A stretch of 64,000 nt of DNA from Anaerostipes caccae L1-92. GTDB lineage: Bacteria; Bacillota; Clostridia; Lachnospirales; Lachnospiraceae. Below the pieces are notes generated by a model. The model worked only from the letters and a program-made list of their open reading frames with translations. It had not been told where the DNA came from and made no database searches. Position numbers and translations under genes: made by a program. Within the stretch, counting starts at the first letter, position 1; each line of letters begins with the position of its first letter. This document shows positions 8,969 to 17,800 of the stretch, one piece after another. Location of the stretch: the NCBI RefSeq assembly GCF_014467075.1, contig NZ_AP023027.1:1263001-1327000 (forward strand), in the 5' to 3' direction.

Positions 8969-8997
8969 AATCTACCACACTTCATTCTATGTGTCAA
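8969..8997 (-). promoter_or_regulatory. Promoter of the leuA leader
   Basis: On the minus strand TTGACA (8992-8997), a 17-base spacer and TAGATT (8969-8974). The -35 box overlaps the 3' end of the adjacent HTH gene. Confidence 0.75.
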
Positions 8998-9283
8998 TGG
9001 CAGAATTATTCATATAGGTATCTGCTTCGTCCTTCTTTTCCGGGGACAGGCAGCGGTAGTAGTGGAGCAGTTTTTCTTCTCTGGCAGAGATGTTGCCGAC
9101 AAGGTAATCGATCGAAACGTTCAGATAATCACATAGAATGACCAGATTCTCCAGAGTCGGCTGCTTCTGGCCTTTTCTCCAGTATCCGATCAGACTGTCA
9201 GACAGGCCTGTGTCTTTATAGATACGATAATTGGAAATATCATGGCTGTCCAGATATTCATTTAAATTTTCTGCAAACTTCAT
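8987..9283 (-). CDS. HTH (Cro/CI, XRE) transcriptional regulator
   Basis: A 98-residue protein beginning MKFAENLNEYLDSHD. It has a clear helix-turn-helix of the Cro/CI family (ISNYRIYKDTGLSDSLIGYW, about residues 16-35), then PTLENLVILCDYLNVSIDYLVG, which is typical of XRE regulators. The short helical tail may be for dimer contacts. The start at 9283 has GAGGG upstream; a longer frame to 9310 lacks a site. It is divergent from another small HTH gene and separated by about 180 bases carrying both promoters, so self-regulation or mutual regulation is likely (inference). Confidence 0.85.
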   Translation of the reverse strand: MKFAENLNEYLDSHDISNYRIYKDTGLSDSLIGYWRKGQKQPTLENLVILCDYLNVSIDYLVGNISAREEKLLHYYRCLSPEKKDEADTYMNNSAIDT

Positions 9284-9322
9284 GCATTTTCCCTCTCTGG
9301 CGTGTAACAAATTTACTCGTTT

Positions 9323-9351
9323 ATTGTAGCATAGATGAAATTTAGTGTAAA
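9323..9351 (-). promoter_or_regulatory. Promoter of the minus-strand HTH gene
   Basis: On the minus strand TTTACA (9346-9351), a 17-base spacer and TACAAT (9323-9328), about 40 bases upstream of the gene start. Confidence 0.7.
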
Positions 9352-9393
9352 CGAAGTTGTAACGAAAATACTGTGGAAAATTGTACCATTTTC

Positions 9394-9422
9394 TTGACTC
9401 TCTCTACGTATAGAGATATAAT
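9394..9422 (+). promoter_or_regulatory. Promoter with palindromic operator, plus-strand HTH gene
   Basis: TTGACT (9394-9399), a 17-base spacer and TATAAT (9417-9422). The spacer contains the inverted repeat TCTCTA-CGTA-TAGAGA (9401-9416), placed where a bound repressor would block RNA polymerase. Confidence 0.8.
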
Positions 9423-9465
9423 TTATGTAAGTTTCTTACAGTCGGATGAGGGAAAGGAGAGGCTA

Positions 9466-9696
9466 ATGATAAAGTCGTATAAGGAATTTGAAAAATGGGT
9501 AAAGATTGAGATGATCCGTCAGGAATTGACACAGAGGAAGCTTGCGGAGAGAATGGGGATCGCCTATCCGAGGATCTCAGAAGCTCTGCATGGGAGAAAG
9601 ACCGGGCTTGCATTTATCGTCCCGCTGATTCAGGAGCTGGGAGGCAATATGGAAGAGTTTGAAGAATTTCTTGAAATAAATCAAATCGGGCGTTGA
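9466..9696 (+). CDS. Small HTH (XRE-like) protein
   Basis: A 76-residue protein: MIKSYKEFEKWVKIEMIRQE is followed by the helix-turn-helix LTQRKLAERMGIAYPRISEA (about residues 21-40) and a short C-terminal helix. The start at 9466 has AAGGAG upstream; the longer frame from 9373 would run through the promoter. Small single-domain HTH proteins like this are common as phage-type or housekeeping repressors. The palindrome in its promoter spacer suggests control by itself or by the divergent regulator (inference). Confidence 0.83.
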   Translation: MIKSYKEFEKWVKIEMIRQELTQRKLAERMGIAYPRISEALHGRKTGLAFIVPLIQELGGNMEEFEEFLEINQIGR

Positions 9697-9746
9697 GTTT
9701 TTACCTGGTTGTATTATAATCAACTTAAAAAAGACAGGAGACTGAG

Positions 9747-10109
9747 ATGGGATTTCTGGACAGATTTAAAGTTCATACAACCAGAGAATATGAGGAAGGG
9801 AAAGAGAGAGTCTGCCGGCTTCATGAAGAGGCAGGGAGTCTGGCCTATGTGGAGGGAATCTATAAAGAAAACGGCCGGCTTGTGATGTCCGTATCCTTTG
9901 TAAAAGGACAGCATGTGGCCGGACAAGAGGCTCAGCTGCTTGACTGCAGCGGCCTTTTTGCGGCATCTGTCCGGATCGGGGAGATCCGCCTGGGCTCCGG
10001 GGAGGACCTTCATGAGGCGTCAGAAGCGGGGGAAGAGGGTATCATTGTATTTGACCTTGCTGAGGGAGTGGAACACTGGATGGAAAAGGGCCAATATTTA
10101 AAGGGCTGA
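9747..10109 (+). CDS. Hypothetical protein resembling an EF-Tu domain 2 beta-barrel
   Basis: A 120-residue soluble protein of unknown function with AGGAG before the start. Residues 33-118 follow the pattern of translation-factor domain 2: AYVEGIYKENGRLVMSVSFV, KGQHVAGQEAQLL, then EASEAGEEGIIVF and MEKGQYL. That corresponds to the V-x-G-x-V-x-G landmark, the G-D-x-V step, the E-A-x-A-G-x-x-V-G loop and the R-G-x-V-L strand. There is no GTPase domain. It lies 50 bases after the HTH gene and may be co-transcribed. The fold assignment is by eye only. Confidence 0.65.
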   Translation: MGFLDRFKVHTTREYEEGKERVCRLHEEAGSLAYVEGIYKENGRLVMSVSFVKGQHVAGQEAQLLDCSGLFAASVRIGEIRLGSGEDLHEASEAGEEGIIVFDLAEGVEHWMEKGQYLKG

Positions 10110-10118
10110 CGGACTGAG

Positions 10119-10146
10119 TTGTTTCTTTTTAGGGAAGTGATATAAT
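10119..10146 (+). promoter_or_regulatory. Promoter of the fic gene
   Basis: TTGTTT (10119-10124), a 16-base spacer and a perfect TATAAT (10141-10146), 36 bases before the gene. Confidence 0.65.
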
Positions 10147-10182
10147 GAAGTAGAAAAAGTCATTAAATGTTGGAGGTGCAGC

Positions 10183-10788
10183 ATGGCACTTGAGAATAAA
10201 TTAGGAATTGATAATTCTGCTGACCTTGCCCGTGAAGAAGAAAGAATCAGCAAGAAAAAAGCTGTTGCGTTATTTGAAACCGGTCTGCTTGATCAGTTGG
10301 AAGCAGGAAAATTTTCTTCGCTGAAAGCAATTCACAAATATCTTTTTGAGGATGTTTACGATTTTGCTGGTGAGATCCGCAAGGTAAATCTTGCAAAAGG
10401 AAATTTTCGTTTTGCTCCGCTTATGTATTTAGAAACTGCTCTTGAGAATATTGATAAAATGCCGCAGTCTACCTTTGAAGAGATTGTAGAAAAGTATGTA
10501 GAGATGAATATTGCTCATCCTTTCAGAGAAGGCAATGGGCGCAGTACTCGTATCTGGCTCGATTTGATACTTAAAAATGAGCTTCATAAGGTCGTTGACT
10601 GGAGTCAGGTGGATAAAGAAGACTATTTACTTGCTATGGAGCGCAGCCCTGTGAGGGATATAGAGATTAAACACATTCTCAGACCGGCATTGACAAACGA
10701 TATTAACAGCCGTGAAGTCTATATGAAGGGCATTGATCACAGCTACTACTATGAGGGATATACAACTTTTAAAGCCGAAGAACTGTAA
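10183..10788 (+). CDS. Fic family protein (class III architecture)
   Basis: Fic enzymes usually transfer AMP from ATP to a hydroxyl on a target protein. The catalytic motif [12 protein letters not shown] is intact at residues 112-123 (His 112). Near the C-terminus is SYYYEG (187-192), which fits the self-inhibitory pattern S-x-x-x-E-G of class III Fic proteins such as Neisseria NmFic. The flap region is KGNFRFAPL (about 72-80). The length of 201 residues matches a single-domain Fic. The ribosome binding site is GGAGG. It has its own promoter and terminator and no antitoxin gene next to it, in keeping with built-in inhibition. The target is unknown. Confidence 0.92.
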   Translation: MALENKLGIDNSADLAREEERISKKKAVALFETGLLDQLEAGKFSSLKAIHKYLFEDVYDFAGEIRKVNLAKGNFRFAPLMYLETALENIDKMPQSTFEEIVEKYVEMNIAHPFREGNGRSTRIWLDLILKNELHKVVDWSQVDKEDYLLAMERSPVRDIEIKHILRPALTNDINSREVYMKGIDHSYYYEGYTTFKAEEL

Positions 10789-10808
10789 ATCAAAGAGATC
10801 CGTCACAA

Positions 10809-10857
10809 AAAAGACACAGCCAAGAGCGTTTTTGAGACTCTGGCAGCTGTGTCTTTT
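10809..10857. terminator. Bidirectional terminator between fic and the FMN-binding-like gene
   Basis: AAAAGACACAGC pairs with GCTGTGTCTTTT, with a partly paired inner region, and has T tracts on both strands. Confidence 0.85.
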
Positions 10858-10878
10858 TCTTTTCTAAAATAAAAATTT

Positions 10879-11310
10879 TTATTTCTGTGCCTGCTTCAGG
10901 GCATTCTTGATGGACTGTTTTAAGATGGTGTTGGTATACTGACTTTCATCATCAAACTGGATGTCATCCACAGATTTTACTTTTGGAAGCTGTTTGTTGA
11001 TCTCACCCAGGGCCGGTTCAATCAGAGGGTACATGGTTTTTACACTTTTATCTAAATGCTTTAAAGCAACATGATTGACTTTGTTGTCCTTAACAGTGAC
11101 TTCCACTTCCAGCTCATTTTCTCCCAGTGTGAGAGGAGAGGAATATACCCCTTCTATGTACTCCATAGTCTCCGTGCTTTTCTTATGTTCCTTGGACGGA
11201 GCAAACATAAAAATCAAAAGCAGGATAAGCAAGATTCCAAGCAAGACAAAGATGCCGGTGTAGATTAGTTCTTTCGCCTTAAATACGACGATTTTCGTTT
11301 TTGCTGACAT
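10879..11310 (-). CDS. Membrane-anchored protein with FMN-binding-domain-like region
   Basis: A 143-residue protein with one membrane helix at residues 16-37 and a soluble domain outside. The domain starts EGVYSSPLTLGENELEVEVT and continues VKDNKVNHVAL, which is the layout of the FMN_bind family (PF04205). The usual SGATxTS flavinylation motif is missing; VDDIQFDDESQYTNTILKQS stands in its place. It therefore probably cannot carry covalent FMN, and the fold call is tentative. It has AGGAGG before the start and is transcribed alone, divergent from addB. Confidence 0.6.
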   Translation of the reverse strand: MSAKTKIVVFKAKELIYTGIFVLLGILLILLLIFMFAPSKEHKKSTETMEYIEGVYSSPLTLGENELEVEVTVKDNKVNHVALKHLDKSVKTMYPLIEPALGEINKQLPKVKSVDDIQFDDESQYTNTILKQSIKNALKQAQK

Positions 11311-11458
11311 AGGGTCCTCCTAAAAAGATTCTATTATAGTATATGGTCCGGACAGGCAGAATAGAACTGTGCGGAAAAAATTTTTCCATGTAGAGCGGGC
11401 GGCGGTTTTCATGTATAATAGAAGCCGAAAATGAAAATAACATGACAGGAGGAAGCCG

Positions 11459-14400
11459 ATGGCATTACAGTGTGTCCTGGGCGCAGGCCGCACAGGAAAA
11501 ACGGATTATATATATCAGCAGATGATAAAAGAGTCTATGGAGAATCGGGATGAAAACTTCTTTTTTCTCGTTCCGGACCAGTCGACGCTGAATGCGCAGA
11601 GGGAGCTGATCACCAGGCATCCGAATCACGGGACTATGAACATCGACGTGGTTGGATTCTACCGCCTTTCTTACAGAGTGTTTGAGGAGCTTTCCTATAT
11701 TCCCAAAGAACTGCTCAATGACGAGGGAAAATCCATGGTCATAAGAAAGGTCATGGGGGAGTGCCGAAAGGATCTTCTCGTGTTCGGTTCAGGCATGGAA
11801 AAGCAGGGCTTTATCGATGAGATGAAGTCTTTCTTTGCGGAAACCTACCAGTATGATGTGTCTCTGGAAAAGCTTAAGGAGGCCGTAAAATCTTTTGAGA
11901 ACACGGACAGCCTGACGCTGAAGATGAAAGACATCGTCCTGGTCCTGGAGAAGTTTGAGGACTATATGAAGGACCGCTATCTGGTATCGGAACAGCTGCT
12001 GGACGTACTGGCTCAAAAGATCACGGAATCCGAAAAACTCAAAGGTGCCACGATCTATATTGACGGGTTTACCGGATTTACACCCATACAAAATAAAGTA
12101 CTCAAGAAACTGCTGCCGTATGCAAAAAAAATTGTGGCGGCGTTTACCATCGATGAGAAACGTGCCGGAGGGCCGTACAGGGATTATGAGCTGTTTGCCA
12201 TGCCCAAAAAAGAGATTTCTCAATTAAAAGAGATGGCGGTAAGACAGGGAGTCCCCATACTGCCGGATGTGATTCTGCACCCGAATGCTGCGGGATCAAA
12301 AGAACTGCGCCATCTGGAGCAGAACCTGTTTCGGTATCCTTTTCATGTGTACAGGGGTAAGACAAAGGACATCAGAGTCTGCTGTCTTAAGAATCCAAAG
12401 GAGGAGAGCCGGTACATACTGGGCTGTATTGAACATCTGGTCAGGAAGGAAGGATACCGGTACAAAGATCTGGTCGTGCTGACCGGTGACATGGAAACGT
12501 ATCAGCCGGAACTTGAAAAATGTTTTGAGGATTTCGGCATTCCCTGCTTTATTGACGGGAACAGGGCACTCAGGAATAATCCATGCGTGGAAACGATTCT
12601 TTCTGCGCTGAAAATGATCCAGATGGATTTTTCTTATGAGATGGTATTCCGGTATTTAAAATCAGGATTTTCTGCCCTTGAACCAGAGGAGACCGATCTC
12701 CTTGAAAACTTTGTGATCGCTTCCGGCATCCGGGGATATGCCCGGTGGAACAGGCCTTTTAAAAGCCGGGCGTTTACAAAGGAAGAGATGAAACAGATCA
12801 ACCAATCCAGGGAAACATTTATGAAAGAGACCGGTCCGTTCAAGGAAGGGATCAGGAAGCGGGGAATCACTGTTTTAGAGAGACTTACGCACCTTCACGG
12901 GTTCTTTCTCACTCTGGATATCCAGGGACAGATGGAGAGGAAAAAAGAGGAATTTGAAGCGGCCGGGGATCTGGCTATGGCCAAAACCTATGATCAGATC
13001 TATGGGGAAGTTTTAAACATCATGGACCAGATGGCGGAGATTCTCGGAGAAGAAGAGCTTTCTTTTGATGAATTTTGCGCGGTCCTGGAGACCGGGCTCT
13101 CAGAGATGACGGTGGGCGTGATTCCGCCGGGGCTTGATCAGGTAATCGTCGGAGATATCGAGCGGACGAGAGTGGAAGGGGTTAAGGTTCTGTTTTTTGC
13201 CGGCATCAATGAGGGAGTAGTGCCGAAGCCGTCGAAAGGCGGAGGCCTCGTGACGGACTCTCAGAGAGAAGAACTTTTAAAAGCCGGAATTTCCCTTGCA
13301 CCCGGGGCGGCAAACCAGGCGTACATGGAGCAGTACTATTTGTATCTGGCCATGTCAAAGCCGGATGAAAAGCTGTATCTGACTTATGCTTCTATGGATT
13401 CCTCCGGGGAAAGCAAAGCTCCTTCATATCTGATTGGAAGAATTGAAAAGCTGTTTCCCGGGCTGAAAAAAGACCTCGATTTGCAAGAGACACCAGTTTA
13501 TTCCGTCAGCGAGGCAAGAGAACGGTTTGTTGAAAAACTTCAGGAACTCGGCGAGGAAAAGCCGGATCAGGAGATGGCCGCATTATATGAAGTCTTAAAT
13601 GAACGAAAGCTGGTTTCACCGTATCTGGATGCATATTTCTACAGCAATGAGGAAAAGAACCTGGACAGGCATCTGACAACACTTCTCTACGGTAAGGAAC
13701 TGGAAAACAGCGTGACCCGCGTAGAAAAGTTCTCAGGCTGCGCCTTTGCCCATTTTCTTCAGTACGGACTGCGGCTTCGGGAACGGCTGGTACATGAGAT
13801 CCTGCCTATGGATATGGGACAGGTATTTCACCGGACTCTGCAGTTTGTGGGGCAGGAAGGAAGCTGGGACTGGGAAGATGACAGGGAACGGGATCGGTTT
13901 GTGGATTCCATGGTAGAGCGTGCCTTGGATGAAGATCCGGATAAAAAGGAGATTTTTGAGAGCAGCAGCCGGAATCAATATACAAAGGAGCGGATCAGGA
14001 GGATGGCAAAACGGGCCGTCTGGGCTGTGGAGCAGCAGATAAAAAGAGGAGAATTCACTCCGTATGAATATGAACTGGGATTTTCTGCGGACGACGGTCT
14101 CTCCTGTGCAAACCTTTCCCTGAAGGACGGCACCAAGATGAAGTTTACCGGGGTGATCGACCGGGTGGACTGCTATGAGGATGAGGAGAATCTATATTTA
14201 AAGATCATCGATTATAAATCCGGAAATATGCAGTTTGACTTTACAAAAATTTTAAATGGTCTGCAGGTACAGCTGGTCGTTTATATGAATGCCATTTTAG
14301 AACTGGAAGGGAAAAAGTACCCCGAAAAGCGGATGGTCCCGGCAGGCATGTTTTATTTTCACGTGGACGATCCGGTCATAGCGCCGAAAACAGACGGGGA

Positions 14401-14812
14401 GCCTGAGATAGAAGTTCTCAAAAATCTTCAGCTCAGGGGAGTTGTGAATGAGGATTTCGGACTCGTGGAGCATCTGGAGCAGGAGGATGAGTACGGAATC
14501 GTAACCCTTCCGGTCACAAGGACAAAAACGGGATACAAAAAAGGATCTGCGCTGCTCTCCACGAATGAATTTAAGAATCTGGGCCGGAAGGTGGAAGAAA
14601 AAATGAAGCAGCTCGGAGAGGCTATGATGGACGGAGATATTTCTATAAGTCCGTATGAATATCAGTCAATGCCGTGCGATTACTGTGCATTCAAAAGTAT
14701 TTGTGCGTATGAGCCAAAACTGATGAAATCCAGAAAACTTGAGAAGATCGGCCTTACTGAGGCAAAGGAGTTATTAGCAGAGGGAAAGGGGGCAGACGAT
14801 GCCTTGGACTAA
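11459..14812 (+). CDS. addB: ATP-dependent helicase/nuclease subunit B
   Basis: AddB is one half of the AddAB complex that resects double-strand breaks for recombination. The 1117-residue protein has the N-terminal nucleotide-binding loop GAGRTGKT (residues 8-15) and a C-terminal RecB-like nuclease domain (IDYKSGN). The four iron-sulfur cysteines are C761, C1073, C1076 and C1082 (SGCAFAHF and CDYCAFKSIC). The length is normal for the family. The start has AGGAGG upstream. It overlaps addA by 14 bases, so the subunits are probably made in step. Confidence 0.96.
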   Translation: MALQCVLGAGRTGKTDYIYQQMIKESMENRDENFFFLVPDQSTLNAQRELITRHPNHGTMNIDVVGFYRLSYRVFEELSYIPKELLNDEGKSMVIRKVMGECRKDLLVFGSGMEKQGFIDEMKSFFAETYQYDVSLEKLKEAVKSFENTDSLTLKMKDIVLVLEKFEDYMKDRYLVSEQLLDVLAQKITESEKLKGATIYIDGFTGFTPIQNKVLKKLLPYAKKIVAAFTIDEKRAGGPYRDYELFAMPKKEISQLKEMAVRQGVPILPDVILHPNAAGSKELRHLEQNLFRYPFHVYRGKTKDIRVCCLKNPKEESRYILGCIEHLVRKEGYRYKDLVVLTGDMETYQPELEKCFEDFGIPCFIDGNRALRNNPCVETILSALKMIQMDFSYEMVFRYLKSGFSALEPEETDLLENFVIASGIRGYARWNRPFKSRAFTKEEMKQINQSRETFMKETGPFKEGIRKRGITVLERLTHLHGFFLTLDIQGQMERKKEEFEAAGDLAMAKTYDQIYGEVLNIMDQMAEILGEEELSFDEFCAVLETGLSEMTVGVIPPGLDQVIVGDIERTRVEGVKVLFFAGINEGVVPKPSKGGGLVTDSQREELLKAGISLAPGAANQAYMEQYYLYLAMSKPDEKLYLTYASMDSSGESKAPSYLIGRIEKLFPGLKKDLDLQETPVYSVSEARERFVEKLQELGEEKPDQEMAALYEVLNERKLVSPYLDAYFYSNEEKNLDRHLTTLLYGKELENSVTRVEKFSGCAFAHFLQYGLRLRERLVHEILPMDMGQVFHRTLQFVGQEGSWDWEDDRERDRFVDSMVERALDEDPDKKEIFESSSRNQYTKERIRRMAKRAVWAVEQQIKRGEFTPYEYELGFSADDGLSCANLSLKDGTKMKFTGVIDRVDCYEDEENLYLKIIDYKSGNMQFDFTKILNGLQVQLVVYMNAILELEGKKYPEKRMVPAGMFYFHVDDPVIAPKTDGEPEIEVLKNLQLRGVVNEDFGLVEHLEQEDEYGIVTLPVTRTKTGYKKGSALLSTNEFKNLGRKVEEKMKQLGEAMMDGDISISPYEYQSMPCDYCAFKSICAYEPKLMKSRKLEKIGLTEAKELLAEGKGADDALD

Positions 14813-17800
14813 AGAACAGCAGCAGGTCATAGAGGAGAGAGGCTGCAGCCTTTTGGTGTCTGCCGCGGCAGGCTCTGGAAAGACGGCTGTGCTTGTGGAA
14901 CGGATCATCGAAAAGATATCGTCAAAAGAGGAACCGGTGGATGTGGACCGTCTGCTGGTGGTGACCTATACCCACGCTGCGGCCAATGAAATGAAGGAGA
15001 GGATCCGCAGAGCCATAGAAAAGAAGGTGGAGGAAGACCCGGAAAATGAACATCTGATCCGTCAGCTCTCTCTGATTCACAAGGCTCAGATTACGACGAT
15101 CCACAGCTTTTGTCTCAATCTCATCAGAGATTACTACTACAAGCTCGATCTGGACCCGAATTTTGCGATTGGAGACCAGGGACAGATGGACCTTATGAAG
15201 CTGGAAGTGCTGGATGATGTGCTGGAGGAGGCCTACGCCGAACAGAGCGATGCTTTCGTGGAATTTATCGAAAGCTATATTCCGGGGAAAAACGATGACC
15301 GGATCAGAGACTATGTCCTGGGGCTCTATGAGAGTTCCAGAAGTCATATCGATCCGCTTCTCTGGCTTTCACAGGCAAGACAGGGATTTCAGATCCGTAC
15401 GAAGGAAGAACTTCACCGGGCAGTCTGGATGAAGGAAATCCTGAAAGATGCGAAGGCGGTGGCGGAATCCGCCTGTGCTATAATGAAGAAGGCAAAAGAA
15501 GCGGCATCCGAGACCGGGGGACCGTATTTTTACCTTCCGACTCTCACGGCAGATCTGGAAACCATGGAAGAGATCCGGAGTGCAGAGTCATATAAGGATT
15601 TCGGAGAGCTGTTTTTATCCTTTACAAAACCGCGCCTGAACGGAAGAAAGAAAAAGGACGATATCATTGACAAAGACCTTCAGGAGTACTGCAAGGATTT
15701 GAGAAAAAAGGCTTATGACCTGATCGATTCTATCAGAAGCAGCTATTTTTATAAGCCGGAAAGTGAGATCATCCGGCAGATCCGCAGGGTACGGCAGCCT
15801 ATGGAAGGCTTTATCGGACTGACAGAAAAGTTTTATCACCGCTTCATGGAGCGCAAAAAGCTGGACAACCTTTTAGATTTCAGTGACCTGGAACATCTGG
15901 CACTGGAACTTTTAACCTCGGGCTTTTCGGAGGACGGGACTCCAATCGTCAGCGGGATCGCGAAAGAAAAAGCAGAATATTTCCATGAGATCTATATTGA
16001 CGAGTATCAGGACAGCAACTTTCTCCAGGATGCGATTTTAAGGAGTGTGTCCGGACAAAGCCTTGGTGAACACAATATTTTTATGGTGGGGGATGTCAAA
16101 CAGAGCATTTACAGCTTCCGCCTCGCGAGACCGGAGCTGTTCATAGAGAAATATCACGGATTTAAAAAGGATGGGAAAAACTCAAAACTCATTGAACTGA
16201 GAAATAATTTCAGGAGCCGCAGGGAAGTGCTTTTTACGGTCAACGATATTTTTTATCAGATCATGCACGCATCCCTTGGGAATATCGAATATACAGAGGA
16301 TGTGGCTCTGGTGCCAAGTTTTCCTTATGAGGAGTCGGGTGGTGCAGGCGGTAATGCGGAACTTCTGTTGGTCAGCAGAGATTGGAACGATGCATCTGAG
16401 GAGGACAAAGATGTGCTGGAGGCCAGGATGATCGCAGACCGGATCAAAAAGATGGTGGACGGGCCTGAACCTCAGATGGTGCTGGATTATGATGAGGAAG
16501 GCAGTGAAGTTTACCGGAAGGCTGAATACAGAGATATTGTTATTCTCCTGAGGTCTGTGAAAGGAAATGCAGAGAAGATTCAGGAGGTGTTAATGGACGC
16601 CGGCATCCCGGCCATATCAAGCAGCCAGAGCGGGTACTTTGATACGGTGGAAGTGCGCACTGTGCTGAGCCTTCTGACTGTGGTGGATAATCTGTATGCG
16701 GACATCGAGATGGCTGCGTTTCTCCGGTCTCCCATGATCGGCATGACGGGGGAGGATTTGGCGAAACTGAAACTTGGCGGAAAGAAAAAGTATATGTATG
16801 ACTGCCTCACCGAGGCAGCAGGGAAAGATGAGAAGGCGGACACTGCACTTTCGGTGCTGAAAAGGCTCAGGGAGGCGAAAACCTTCCTGTCCCTCCGCGA
16901 GCTGCTCTGGCTGGCATTTGACCTTACGGGGTATTATCACTATGTCGGGGCTATGCCTCAGGGCGCCAAACGCCAGGGAAATCTTCTGATGCTGGCAGAG
17001 CAGGCGAAGACTTATGAGGCCAGCCGCTACAAAGGGGTATTTCATTTTATCCGCTATATGGAACAGTGCAGAGAATATCAAATGGATTTCGGTGAGGCCA
17101 ATACACTGGGCGGAAATGAAAACCTGGTTACGATCACGAGTATCCATAAGAGCAAGGGACTGGAATATCCGATTGTATTCCTTGCCAAAACACACAAGAA
17201 ATTTAATTTACGGGACACGGGCGGCAGCCTTTTGTTTCATCCGGATTATTTTATAGGACCGGATCTTGTGAACATCAGGCAGAGAACGAAAGAGCCGACC
17301 ATTATGAAAGGCATGATTTCAAGACAGCTGGTGAAGGATTCGCTTGGAGAAGAACTGCGCGTTTTGTATGTGGCACTCACAAGGGCAAAAGAAAAACTTA
17401 TCATGACGGGAGTACAGGGAAGCCGCCATCAGCCCGGCGGCAAAGGGCCGGTCTCCTATGTGGATCTGCTGAGCGCCAGGTCTTATCTGGAGTGGCTTCT
17501 CATGGCTGCCGGAAATATGGAGGAGAGTCCTTTTGAAATCCATTTTCTCTCAGAGGAGGATGTGGCGCTTTCAAGCGCAGAAGAAGTTTTCACATCTTAC
17601 AGAGACAGGGGGTTATTAACGGATGAGCTGGAATCCATGGCAGGATCAGAAGAGGCGCAGGGCATGCGGGAGGCCTTTGCGTACCGGTATCCGTATGACA
17701 AAGAAAGGGACGGCAGGCTGAAGTATTCTGTTTCTGAGATCAAAAGAATGTCTCAGGCGGCAGAACCTGAGGAGTCATACAAGCCGGAACCGCAGAAAGA

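Noticed and set aside
9283..10109. Prophage remnant around the HTH pair
   Set aside because: No integrase, att-like repeats, terminase or structural genes are present. Two HTH genes alone are not enough.
10183..10788. Fic toxin-antitoxin pair
   Set aside because: No small antitoxin frame was found next to fic, and the inhibitory motif is inside the Fic protein itself.
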